Positions 17,188 through 25,106 of a DNA stretch of 64,000 nucleotides are shown here, piece after piece (position 1 is the stretch's first letter; each line of letters begins with the position of its first letter). The DNA is from DATAMF01 sp036260665 (lineage in GTDB: Bacteria > Chloroflexota > Anaerolineae > Aggregatilineales > Aggregatilineaceae): the NCBI GenBank assembly GCA_036260665.1, contig DATAMF010000147.1:17297-81296 (forward strand). The letters run 5' to 3'. Position numbers and translations under genes: made by a program. A model generated the notes under the pieces. The model worked only from the letters and a program-made list of their open reading frames with translations. It made no database searches and was not told the origin of the DNA.

Positions 17188-17856
17188 ATGCGGGCGGTTC
17201 GAATTCTGTTGATCGAAAATGAACGTGCAAACAGCATTTCGTTTGTTGTCGCCCTGCAGCAGAAGTATCAAGTTCAAGTTGCGCATACGGGAAAACAAGC
17301 ACTGCTGCTTGCTCAAACAACCAAGCCGGATGTGGTTGTTTTAGATGCGGCTTCCCTACATACCTCTGGAAATCGAATCTGTTCGCGTTTGCGTATGACA
17401 TTCGGAGAATTGCCGATCATCCATATTCGTGCGGAAAATCTTCCGGGTGAGACCAGCGCAGCGAATGTCATACTCACTCCTCCGTTCACGCCGCGCAAAT
17501 TGATCAACCGGATCGAGCGATTTATCGCGCCTATTATGGTTGATGAGGGGAAAGTGCTGGAGTTAGGGTCATTCTCCTTGAATCTGGAGAAGCAAATGTT
17601 AAGTACGCCCTGGAATGAAAAAAAGCTAACGCCCAAACTGGTCGCGTTGATGGAAATTTTTATGAAACGCCCCAACGAAACACTGGGTCGGCGATTTTTG
17701 ATGCAGGAAGTATGGAAAACCGATTATATGGGTGATACACGCACCCTCGATGTCCATATCCGCTGGCTGCGCAAAATTGTGGAACCCGAAGCGCGCAAAC
17801 CTCGTTATCTGCTCACCGTGCGCGGTGAAGGATATTGTTTCGCGGTTTCCTTGTGA
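17188..17856 (+). CDS. OmpR-type response regulator with degenerate receiver
   Basis: 222 aa. Residues 1-118 form a receiver-like domain; the phospho-acceptor Asp53 (V-V-L-D) is present, but the acidic pair is Glu10-Asn11 and the invariant Lys of the K-P-F motif is Pro98 (T-P-P-F). Residues about 125-220 form a winged-helix DNA-binding domain ending G-E-G-Y-C-F. Start ATG 17188 has AAGGTGAG just upstream. No histidine kinase is adjacent in the same operon. The missing Lys argues against ordinary phosphorylation switching, so the protein may act constitutively or respond to another signal. Confidence 0.85.
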   Translation: MRAVRILLIENERANSISFVVALQQKYQVQVAHTGKQALLLAQTTKPDVVVLDAASLHTSGNRICSRLRMTFGELPIIHIRAENLPGETSAANVILTPPFTPRKLINRIERFIAPIMVDEGKVLELGSFSLNLEKQMLSTPWNEKKLTPKLVALMEIFMKRPNETLGRRFLMQEVWKTDYMGDTRTLDVHIRWLRKIVEPEARKPRYLLTVRGEGYCFAVSL

Positions 17857-17859
17857 ACA

Positions 17860-17885
17860 CAAAAAGGCATCTATCAAGATGCCTC
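17860..17885 (-). terminator. terminator of rpsT
   Basis: On the minus strand an 8-bp stem AGGCATCT/AGATGCCT with loop TGAT is followed by TTTTT. It lies 30 bases beyond the rpsT stop. Confidence 0.85.
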
Positions 17886-17913
17886 ATTGTGCGAATGAAG
17901 TGCGGCAGAAAAA

Positions 17914-18186
17914 TTACCGCTGAGAGTCGATCTGCGCCAGACGCTTCATCAAGCGACTTTTACGGCGCGCAGCGTTATTCGGGTGAATAATGCCTTTGAC
18001 TGCTGCTTTATCGAGCGTACGAATCGCTTCGAGCGTAGCTTGACGGGCGTTGTCCAGATCGCCACCTTCAATAAAGGTGCGAGCCTTTTTTACTTCCGTC
18101 CGGGCGCGGGAACGCACGATACGATTACGAATACGCTTCTTTTCGCTGCTGCGAATACGCTTAAGGGCAGACTTATGGTTAGCCAA
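17914..18186 (-). CDS. rpsT: 30S ribosomal protein S20
   Basis: Small-subunit protein that binds the 5' domain of 16S rRNA. 90 aa, highly basic, beginning A-N-H-K-S-A-L-K-R-I-R after the initiator, the typical S20 start. The frame extends to an ATG at 18210, but S20 proteins start directly before A-N-H-K, where the codon is TTG at 18186, with GGAG 8 bases upstream; TTG is the likely start. Own promoter upstream and own terminator downstream. tRNA-Leu lies just upstream on the same strand. Confidence 0.95.
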   Translation of the reverse strand: MANHKSALKRIRSSEKKRIRNRIVRSRARTEVKKARTFIEGGDLDNARQATLEAIRTLDKAAVKGIIHPNNAARRKSRLMKRLAQIDSQR

Positions 18187-18231
18187 CAGTAAGTCTCCAA
18201 TGCTGTTCAAACAAATTACCAGACGGGCGAA

Positions 18232-18260
18232 ATTGTACCAAAGGGCCTACGCTTTGTCTA
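18232..18260 (-). promoter_or_regulatory. promoter of rpsT
   Basis: Minus strand: TAGACA (18260-18255), 17-base spacer, TACAAT (18237-18232). Five of six matches in each box; the start point would fall about 40 bases before the TTG start. Confidence 0.75.
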
Positions 18261-18271
18261 GAGCGTGGTTG

Positions 18272-18354
18272 TAGGGGAGGTGGGATTCGAACCCACACGA
18301 GTTCTCACTCAGCGGATTTTAAGTCCGCGGCGTCTGCCATTCCGCCACTCCCCC
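18272..18354 (-). tRNA. tRNA-Leu (anticodon TAA)
   Basis: Class II tRNA with a long variable arm. Acceptor GGGGGAG pairs with CTCCCCT (one G-U pair), anticodon stem CGGAC..ATCCG region with anticodon TAA, variable arm after TGAGTGAGAACTC, T arm GTGGG-TTCGAAT-CCCAC, discriminator A. CCA not encoded. Confidence 0.93.
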
Positions 18355-18405
18355 ATCCGCCAGAAGTTTAGCATGACCCAGGCACACTCGTCAATGCTGA
18401 TCTAT

Positions 18406-19359
18406 CTAACGACTGCCTTGCCATCGTGGAAAAGCCAATATAATCCGATTCTGGGCTGGTTCGCTCCAAACTCGGCCTTTTACCGGGCTGAGATAGGCCT
18501 GCCCCACTGTCAGCAGCATCGCCAACGTTTCTGGCGTTTTCCCCTGATAACTAATCTCGACCCAAATCATGCCATCGTCTGCATTAACCGTATCGGTCAG
18601 CTTAATGCTCGTTTGGGCCGGTATCTCGACCAACAGGTCATGCAGCATCGCTTGTACGGTACTACGGATTTCCTTGTAACAATACACGACTTCCGAGGAC
18701 CATTGACACTCAATATTCAACTGCTGTGTTTTGACTCGGTGTTCAATAAAATCTTGGTTCGAAAACTGGAATAACTGTGGGAGGCTGTAGGGTTGTGGCG
18801 CGCTGAGTGTGGGAAGGACCCATTCAGCGCGAGCGCGGTGCAGCAGATGGTATAAGTACTCTGACTTCTCCACCAGCTTTCCCACGTCGCTCACTTGCGA
18901 GTCGGTCAGCGGTCCATCTGTACCACGATACAAGTGCTGGCTTACCCGTACTAACCGTTCGATAGAGGTCAGCACTTGTTGGCCGAGCAAATTATTCAAC
19001 TGCGTTTCAACGGAGGGGAAAATGTGTGCTGCAAAGGCAACTAAACCGTCGCGGTTTGTGGCTCGCAATGCAATCTTCCACCCGTTTCGAAAATACAGAA
19101 AGGGAGGCCAATGGTGTGGTGCTACTCGTCTCTCGACCACAGCCAGCCAGCTATAATGCAGCCCCGAGCGAGCCTCCGGATCGGCGTACCGCATGGTAAA
19201 ATCAGCCCATGATAATCCCTCTAAGGCGATGGTTTCACTGGTTTCCCAATGCGGCACACCAACCACACGCCGGATAACGGCGCTTTCATCTAGTCCAATA
19301 AAGAGATCATCAAACGAATTGAGCCACTCTGGGCTGTCGAAGGGTTGAGGCTCCATCAT
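18406..19359 (-). CDS. degenerate sensor-kinase-like partner protein
   Basis: 317 aa, no clear enzymatic motif. The N-terminal 120 residues look PAS-like. A central helical stretch (about 125-190) resembles a dimerisation helix pair but has no phospho-accepting histidine motif, and the C-terminal 110 residues recall a histidine-kinase ATPase fold without the N, G1 or G2 boxes. Its start overlaps the stop of the upstream sensor kinase as TAATG, so the two are translationally coupled. The frame runs to 19380 but the overlapping ATG at 19359 (or the next codon) is the likelier start. Reads as a regulatory or scaffold partner of the upstream protein; function inferred only. Confidence 0.6.
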   Translation of the reverse strand: MMEPQPFDSPEWLNSFDDLFIGLDESAVIRRVVGVPHWETSETIALEGLSWADFTMRYADPEARSGLHYSWLAVVERRVAPHHWPPFLYFRNGWKIALRATNRDGLVAFAAHIFPSVETQLNNLLGQQVLTSIERLVRVSQHLYRGTDGPLTDSQVSDVGKLVEKSEYLYHLLHRARAEWVLPTLSAPQPYSLPQLFQFSNQDFIEHRVKTQQLNIECQWSSEVVYCYKEIRSTVQAMLHDLLVEIPAQTSIKLTDTVNADDGMIWVEISYQGKTPETLAMLLTVGQAYLSPVKGRVWSEPAQNRIILAFPRWQGSR

Positions 19360-20489
19360 TATTCTTCTGCCGTGCGCCAAAGGAGCAGTTTAAAACTCAG
19401 AGTGGTACCGACACCTTCTTCACTGGTAAACCAGATGCGTCCCCCCATCGCCTCGATTTCCATTTTAACCAGATAGAGACTTAAGCCGTACCCAAACTCA
19501 GCCAGAATTTGGGGTTGGCGGGCACGCTGAAAGGGGATGAACACTTTGCTTGATTCATTCTGCCGAATTCCGTAACCTTCATCAACGATATCGATTTGGA
19601 TGCTGCGCGTTTTCGGTGAAGGTATGGCTCGAATGGTGATCGGAGTCCCCGGTTCGCTGTACATGATGCTGTTGCGCAGCAAATCACGGAAGATCGAGCT
19701 AAGATGCTGCTTGGACGCCGACACCACCACATCGTCAGGAATGTCCATGCTGATCCGCTCACGTGGATCGTTGTTCGGGTCGGGTGCTTCGATAAGTGAA
19801 TTCTCGGCTGTATCTTCCAGCCAGTCTTCCAGGAATCCGGCCAAGGGCACGGCCTTGCGATTCGCCCGGATAATATCGATCAGTTGCCCGGTACGGATCA
19901 CTTCCAGCCGGTGCAGCAGGTCCATCAGCATTTCCAGCCGGTACATATGAATGGCCATAATATCCGCAAACCCACCTACCCGCTTCGCCAGTTGATCAAC
20001 GGTGGTATTCGGTGAGCGTTTGGTGATCACTTGTTTGATCAGTTCGGCATGTCCACGTGTGCTGGTGATCGACATGCGGGCTTCCGCCCGGAATGTGCTC
20101 ATCAACTCCGTAAGTGCCGACCAATCGGGCCGCTCCAGCGTGATCATGGTATAGGTGCTGCCAGAGGGTCCATAAATAGCAGTGGCCCAGCAAGGCGTGT
20201 ATGCACCTGATAAAAACGTATGGAACCGAACAGGTTCGGCTTGCCGCAAGGCTCTGGCGCGAATTTCATCCGCCGTTGGGCGATCATCATGCACGGCATC
20301 AAACAGCACTGCAGCGGCTCGCCAGCCTTCGGCCCGTACCAGAACCAAGTTTGCGCCCAGGATTGTACGTGCCGCGACATTATCCAGCACCAGCCGGTCT
20401 TCCATGTCAAAGATCAGCACACCCTGGCCGAGGCCATCGAGGATGGCGCGAAAATCCAGACTATCAGATAAAGATTTAGGAACAGCCAT
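19359..20489 (-). CDS. sensor histidine kinase homologue lacking the phospho-acceptor histidine
   Basis: 376 aa, cytoplasmic. Residues about 10-120: PAS-like sensor. About 122-200: dimerisation domain; in the H-box S-T-F-R-A-E-A-R-M-S the expected His is Ala135, although the following S-T-R-G-H-A-E-L aligns well with active kinases. About 245-370: HATPase domain with intact N box (R-D-L-L-R-N), D-E-G-Y-G-I and G-Y-G-L-S-L. So ATP binding looks kept while autophosphorylation at the usual site is impossible. Coupled by TAATG to the partner at 18406. A role in controlling another kinase is likely. Confidence 0.75.
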   Translation of the reverse strand: MAVPKSLSDSLDFRAILDGLGQGVLIFDMEDRLVLDNVAARTILGANLVLVRAEGWRAAAVLFDAVHDDRPTADEIRARALRQAEPVRFHTFLSGAYTPCWATAIYGPSGSTYTMITLERPDWSALTELMSTFRAEARMSITSTRGHAELIKQVITKRSPNTTVDQLAKRVGGFADIMAIHMYRLEMLMDLLHRLEVIRTGQLIDIIRANRKAVPLAGFLEDWLEDTAENSLIEAPDPNNDPRERISMDIPDDVVVSASKQHLSSIFRDLLRNSIMYSEPGTPITIRAIPSPKTRSIQIDIVDEGYGIRQNESSKVFIPFQRARQPQILAEFGYGLSLYLVKMEIEAMGGRIWFTSEEGVGTTLSFKLLLWRTAEE

Positions 20490-20572
20490 AATTTATCCAA
20501 AAAGATAATGCCAAGGATGGATTACTTATAATTATCGTCAGCCTGATTAGATTGTCCAGTTGAGCGAGAATC

Positions 20573-20605
20573 AAAAGCGGCAGCCTGAATGTGACTACCG
20601 CTTTT
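20573..20605 (-). terminator. terminator after lysS
   Basis: AAAAGCGG/CCGCTTTT inverted repeat with a 17-base loop, ending in TTTTGATTCT on the minus strand, 8 bases past the lysS stop. The long loop makes it moderate. Confidence 0.55.
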
Positions 20606-20612
20606 AGGAAAA

Positions 20613-22130
20613 TTAGCGTTCGCGGAGATGGGGATACAGCAGCACTTCCCGAATGGTGCTTTTGTTGGTAAACAACATCGTCAACCGATCTACACCGATG
20701 CCGCACCCACCGCATGGTGGCATTCCATACCGCATCGCCCGCAGATAATCCTCATCCAGCGGAGTCGCTTCGTCATCTTCGTTTTTATACAATTGCGCCA
20801 TCTCAATGAACCGCTGTTCCTGATCCAGTGGATCATTGAGTTCGGTGAAAGCATTGCCGCATTCCATCCCCGCGATAAAAATTTCGAACCGTTCGGTGTG
20901 TTTTTCGTCACCGGGAACGGTTTTCGCAAAGGGCGAAATGTCGCGCGGATAATTCGTTACAAAGGTTGGTTGGATCAGGGTTGGCTCGACGATAGTGCCG
21001 AGCAGATGATCGACCAGTTTCCCCCAGGTTTGGTTTGGCCCGACTTCGATTTTAGCGGCCTTGATCGCCTGATACAGCGCTTTGCTGTCAGGATAATCCA
21101 TATAGTCAATACCGCAGCGTTCGCGGATCGCATCCCGCAGCGTGACGCGCTGCCAGGGCGGGGCAAAGTTGACACGGTTCCCCTGGAATTCAACTTCGGT
21201 TCCTCCTGTGACCTGCTCCGCAGCATAAGCCACCAGACGTTCGGTGACATCCATCACACCGGAATAATCCGTATAGGCCTGATAGAACTCCAACTGGGTA
21301 AATTCCGGGTTATGTTTGAAGCTCACACCCTCATTACGAAAATCCCGGCCTATTTCGTACACTGCATCGTACATGCCGACCAGCAGTCGTTTGAGGTACA
21401 GTTCAAAGCTGATACGCAGATATAAATCCTGGTGAAGCTGATTATGGAAGGTCACAAAGGGGCGGGCCGCTGCTCCACCATAGATCGGCTGCAAAATAGG
21501 TGTTTCGACTTCCAGGAACCCTTCTTGATCCAAAAAGGCACGAATGGCGCTGATGGTTTTGGCGCGGGCACGGAATACAGTGCGGGTGTCGGGGTTTACC
21601 GCCAGGTCCGCATACCGCTGCCGGTAGCGTTCTTCGACATCGCTGAATTCGCCATATCGTTCGACCTGCCCATCTTCCGTCACTCGCTCTTTGATGATCG
21701 GCAGGGGGCTGAGCGCTTTGGACAGCATCTTCAGTTCGCTGACACGGACGCTCACTTCTCCGGCGCGCGTGCGCATCATGGTACCCGTCGCCTGCACAAA
21801 GTCTCCCAGGTCCAGGTCGCGCTTCACCATGTCATAGACCGCTTCACCGACGGCATCCACGCTCACAAAAAGCTGAAGCCGTCCCTCACCATCTTCAATG
21901 TGCGCAAAATAAACTTTTCCCTTCAGGTTCTGCCGCACAATTCGCCCGCATACCGTTACCACCACCGATTCCGGCATCTCTGGCGTTTCGACGGCTTCAA
22001 AGGCTTGAATGGCCTGTGCCGATGTGTGCGTCCGTTGGACACGGTTGGGGTATGCCGCCACATTCCGTTCACGCAGCCGGTTGAGGCTGCTCATTCGATC
22101 TTGTTCGGGGGTATTCGTTGGCTCCCACAT
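20613..22130 (-). CDS. lysS: lysyl-tRNA synthetase, class II
   Basis: Charges tRNA-Lys with lysine. 505 aa, normal for bacterial LysS. N-terminal OB-fold tRNA anticodon-binding domain (about 55-165), then the class II catalytic core with motif 2 F-R-N-E-G-V-S-F-K-H-N-P-E-F-T and motif 3 G-I-G-V-D-R-L-T-M-L-F close to the end. Start ATG 22130 has GGAG 8 bases upstream. It follows greA by about 100 bases on the same strand and is probably co-transcribed with it. Confidence 0.97.
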   Translation of the reverse strand: MWEPTNTPEQDRMSSLNRLRERNVAAYPNRVQRTHTSAQAIQAFEAVETPEMPESVVVTVCGRIVRQNLKGKVYFAHIEDGEGRLQLFVSVDAVGEAVYDMVKRDLDLGDFVQATGTMMRTRAGEVSVRVSELKMLSKALSPLPIIKERVTEDGQVERYGEFSDVEERYRQRYADLAVNPDTRTVFRARAKTISAIRAFLDQEGFLEVETPILQPIYGGAAARPFVTFHNQLHQDLYLRISFELYLKRLLVGMYDAVYEIGRDFRNEGVSFKHNPEFTQLEFYQAYTDYSGVMDVTERLVAYAAEQVTGGTEVEFQGNRVNFAPPWQRVTLRDAIRERCGIDYMDYPDSKALYQAIKAAKIEVGPNQTWGKLVDHLLGTIVEPTLIQPTFVTNYPRDISPFAKTVPGDEKHTERFEIFIAGMECGNAFTELNDPLDQEQRFIEMAQLYKNEDDEATPLDEDYLRAMRYGMPPCGGCGIGVDRLTMLFTNKSTIREVLLYPHLRER

Positions 22131-22228
22131 GCTTTAGACTCCTACGCGATAAGTGCAATTCAAAATAAAGCCCACGCGAGCGGATGCAGGCATGGGCGGA
22201 TGAGCAAGCAGGCCGCTGAGTTGGCGGT

Positions 22229-22702
22229 TTACCTGATCGACTTAACCACGAAAATGATGTCACCATCGGGGGCGTTTACAGTGACGCGATCTCCCACATA
22301 GTGATTCATCAAAGCCTTACCGAGTGGGCTTTTGTGCGAGATTTTGCCTGCGCGAGGGTTCGCTTCTGCTGCGCCGACCAGATGGTATTCTTCGATATGG
22401 TCCGTTCCCGCTTCCTGAACCGTCACAATATCGCCCAACCCAACAATATCTTTGGGACCATTCCGATCGATAATTTGCGCATTACTCAAAATCATTTCGA
22501 GCCGCAGAATTTCGCCTTCAATAAACGCCTGCTCGTTTTTAGCGTCTTCATATTCGGCATTTTCAACCAGTTCGCCACCCTCTTCGAGCGCAAGCCGCAG
22601 ACGCTCGGCCACTTCCTGACGCCGCACATTGCGAAGAAAACTCAGCCGTTCCTCATGTTCCCGCTGACCCTCTGGCGTCAAGTAATAGACTTCATCGCTC
22701 AT
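22229..22702 (-). CDS. greA: transcription elongation factor GreA
   Basis: Rescues backtracked RNA polymerase by stimulating transcript cleavage. 157 aa. N-terminal coiled coil with the acidic tip region E-N-A-E-Y-E-D-A-K-N-E-Q, then the FKBP-like C-terminal domain with S-P-L-G-K-A-L-M and V-G-D-R-V-T-V-N. The frame extends to 22744, but the ATG at 22702 follows GGAGGAG by 4-6 bases and matches the family start. Transcribed towards lysS. Confidence 0.96.
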   Translation of the reverse strand: MSDEVYYLTPEGQREHEERLSFLRNVRRQEVAERLRLALEEGGELVENAEYEDAKNEQAFIEGEILRLEMILSNAQIIDRNGPKDIVGLGDIVTVQEAGTDHIEEYHLVGAAEANPRAGKISHKSPLGKALMNHYVGDRVTVNAPDGDIIFVVKSIR

Positions 22703-22796
22703 CCCACTCCTCCATTCGAACGGATATAGATTTGGAGAGTTCATATCTCAAACCAGAAATAGGCCATCCGCGTTGATTGGCCTTTACTCAATGTAC

Positions 22797-22816
22797 AAAA
22801 AAACAGCTTGCGCTGT
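22797..22816 (-). terminator. second terminator downstream of sucD
   Basis: Minus strand: ACAGC-GCAA-GCTGT followed by at least six T. A GNRA-loop hairpin with a classic T run, just after the hairpin at 22830-22863. Confidence 0.75.
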
Positions 22817-22829
22817 GTCTATAACTGAA

Positions 22830-22863
22830 GCAAAAAGAATAGACCGCCGGAAAGAGGCGATCT
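22830..22863 (-). terminator. first terminator downstream of sucD
   Basis: Minus strand: 8-bp stem AGATCGCC/GGCGGTCT (one G-U pair), loop TCTTTCC, then ATTCTTTTT. About 120 bases beyond the sucD stop. A further 8-bp inverted repeat TGCTTGTA/TACAAGCA lies at about 22903-22926. Together these separate sucCD from greA-lysS. Confidence 0.75.
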
Positions 22864-22980
22864 GATTCTGCTGCGTTAAGATGCTCCATCATAGCATATT
22901 TTAGTATGCTTGTAAAGGTAGGTACAAGCAGCACGCTGGGCGTGCAGGAACAGTTATTTGACACCGCTCCTGCTATATCT

Positions 22981-23835
22981 TTACAGCAAATCCGGGATTT
23001 CCTCAGGGTGTTTGGCAACCTTCACCCCCGCAGCATTGAGGGCTGCAATCTTGTCCTCTGCCGTTCCTGCGCCACCCTCAACAATCGCACCTGCATGTCC
23101 CATTCGTTTACCGGGGGGCGCGGTTTGTCCGGCGATAAATGCTACAACGGGTTTGGTCATATAGGTCGCAATGAAGTTGGCCGCTTTTTCCTCGTCCGTC
23201 CCGCCAATTTCACCGATCAGGACCACTTTCTCTGTTTCAGGGTCTTCTTCGAACATTTCCAGCACATCGATAAAATTTGTGCCGTTAATCGGATCGCCGC
23301 CAATGCCGATACATCCACTTTGACCGATTCCCCGCTGGGTCAAAGCCGAGACGACCTCATAGGTCAAGGTGCCGCTGCGCGAAACCACCCCCACGTTGCC
23401 AGGGATAGCGATATGACCGGGCATAATCCCAATTTTAGTTTGATTTGGGATCAGCAACCCAGGACAGTTTGGACCTAATAACCGGCTTGCACTCTGGTCG
23501 AGACGCGCCCGTACTTTCATCATATCCGCCACAGGGATTCCTTCGGTAATGCAAACAATTAATTGAATCCCCGCGTCTATTGCTTCATATACGGCATCAA
23601 TGGCAAAAGATGCCGGTACATAAATCACGCTGGCGTTTGCCCCCGTCGATTCACATGCCGATTTGACGGTATCAAATACGGGCTTTCCAAGCACCCATTC
23701 ACCGCCCTTGCCGGGCGTCACACCGCCTACTACATCAGTGCCATACTCGATCATCTGCTGGGTATGAAACAACCCCTCGCGTCCGGTGATACCTTGAACC
23801 AAAACTTTCGTCGTTTTATCCGCAAGAATAGCCAT
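22981..23835 (-). CDS. sucD: succinyl-CoA ligase (ADP-forming) alpha subunit
   Basis: Catalyses succinyl-CoA + ADP + Pi to succinate + ATP with SucC in the citric acid cycle. 284 aa. N-terminal CoA-binding Rossmann domain (V-Q-G-I-T-G-R-E-G), then the ligase domain with G-P-N-C-P-G, S-R-S-G-T-L-T-Y-E and the phosphohistidine segment G-K-R-M-G-H-A-G-A-I near residue 250. Ten bases after sucC on the same strand. Confidence 0.96.
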   Translation of the reverse strand: MAILADKTTKVLVQGITGREGLFHTQQMIEYGTDVVGGVTPGKGGEWVLGKPVFDTVKSACESTGANASVIYVPASFAIDAVYEAIDAGIQLIVCITEGIPVADMMKVRARLDQSASRLLGPNCPGLLIPNQTKIGIMPGHIAIPGNVGVVSRSGTLTYEVVSALTQRGIGQSGCIGIGGDPINGTNFIDVLEMFEEDPETEKVVLIGEIGGTDEEKAANFIATYMTKPVVAFIAGQTAPPGKRMGHAGAIVEGGAGTAEDKIAALNAAGVKVAKHPEEIPDLL

Positions 23836-23844
23836 CGTATCCCC

Positions 23845-24990
23845 TTATGCCTGTTGTGCAGCAGCAACCGCTTTTTGAGCAGCTTCAGCAAGTGTCGTCG
23901 CTGTGACCATATTTGGAATGTTCGCCTGGTTTAGAATCTGGCGGCCTTCTTCTTCATTCGTTCCGACCAGCCGGACCACCATCGGACGATCCATCTGGAT
24001 TTCTCCTAATGCGGTCAAGATACCTTTAGCCACTTCATCACAGCGCGTGATGCCGCCGAAAATATTCAGCAGCACCGCTTTAACCTTGGGGTCGGATAAA
24101 ATGATGCGCAGCGCCGCGGCGACAGTTTCCGCTTTTGCGCCGCCGCCAATATCCAAAAAGTTAGCGGGCGAACCACCATAGAGTTTGGTCATATCCATAG
24201 TGGTCATTGCCAGCCCCGCCCCATTCACCATACAGCCGATTTCACCCTCCAGTTGGATATAACTAATTCCAACCGCGCGGGCTTGGGTTTCGGCGGCGGG
24301 TTCCGCACTGGTGTCCCGCATTTCTCCTAAGTCGGGATGGCGAAACAGGGCGTTGTCATCAATCGTCATCTTACCATCAACAGCCAGGAGGTTGTTGTTA
24401 CCATCAACAATAAGAGGATTAATTTCTGCCAGTGTCGCATCGCTTTCGACATAGGCCCGATACAGCGCTTTTGCGATGCTCATAAACTGTTTCCATAAAT
24501 CACGGGGGAGTTCAATGCCATAAGCCAGGTTGCGCACCTGATAATCGCGCAGTCCCAGGAATGGGTCTACATGCTCACGGATAATTTTTTCGGGTGAAGT
24601 GCGGTTGACCTCTTCAATATCCATTCCGCCCTGTGCGCTTGCCATGATCAATGGTTTGCGTGCAGCACGGTCATTCGTCACGCCCAGGTAAATTTCGGAA
24701 TTGATTTGCGAGGCAGGATCAAGCAAAACTTTGAGCACTTTATGTCCGCGAATATCCATACCAAGGATTTCGTCGGCACGCTGCTGGGCTTCTTCTGGCG
24801 TTTTTGCCAGCTTCACGCCGCCAGCTTTTCCGCGCCCACCTATCAACACTTGGGCTTTTACAACGATGGGAACACCGAGTTCTTTTGCGATTTCATATGC
24901 TTGTTGTGGGGAGTGTGCGACTTTGCCTTTGGGAGTCGGAATGCCGAATTCTGCAAAACGTAATTTTGATTGGTATTCGTGTAGATTCAC
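23845..24990 (-). CDS. sucC: succinyl-CoA ligase (ADP-forming) beta subunit
   Basis: Nucleotide-binding partner of SucD. 381 aa, begins M-N-L-H-E-Y-Q-S-K, the standard SucC start, with ATP-grasp domain containing V-V-K-A-Q-V-L-I-G-G-R-G-K-A-G-G-V and later G-C-M-V-N-G-A-G-L-A-M-T-T-M-D; the C-terminal ligase domain has L-N-I-F-G-G-I-T-R-C-D-E-V. First gene of the sucCD pair; a TATACT box on the minus strand about 55 bases upstream may be its -10 element. Confidence 0.96.
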   Translation of the reverse strand: MNLHEYQSKLRFAEFGIPTPKGKVAHSPQQAYEIAKELGVPIVVKAQVLIGGRGKAGGVKLAKTPEEAQQRADEILGMDIRGHKVLKVLLDPASQINSEIYLGVTNDRAARKPLIMASAQGGMDIEEVNRTSPEKIIREHVDPFLGLRDYQVRNLAYGIELPRDLWKQFMSIAKALYRAYVESDATLAEINPLIVDGNNNLLAVDGKMTIDDNALFRHPDLGEMRDTSAEPAAETQARAVGISYIQLEGEIGCMVNGAGLAMTTMDMTKLYGGSPANFLDIGGGAKAETVAAALRIILSDPKVKAVLLNIFGGITRCDEVAKGILTALGEIQMDRPMVVRLVGTNEEEGRQILNQANIPNMVTATTLAEAAQKAVAAAQQA

Positions 24991-25106
24991 TGAACACGCC
25001 TCCAGAACGGCCCAAAAAATAAGAGACTACCTCAAAGTATAGCATAATCGCATAGGGGAAGTGGCACGTGGATATAGAAGGGGCGAATTGAGAAACTCGC
25101 CCTTAT

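Noticed and set aside
18265..18774. 169-codon plus-strand frame starting in tRNA-Leu
   Set aside because: The start matches the reverse complement of a tRNA, a common false ORF, and the rest is antisense to 18406-19359.
21432..22301. 289-codon plus-strand frame over lysS and greA
   Set aside because: Antisense to two confidently identified genes and without family motifs.
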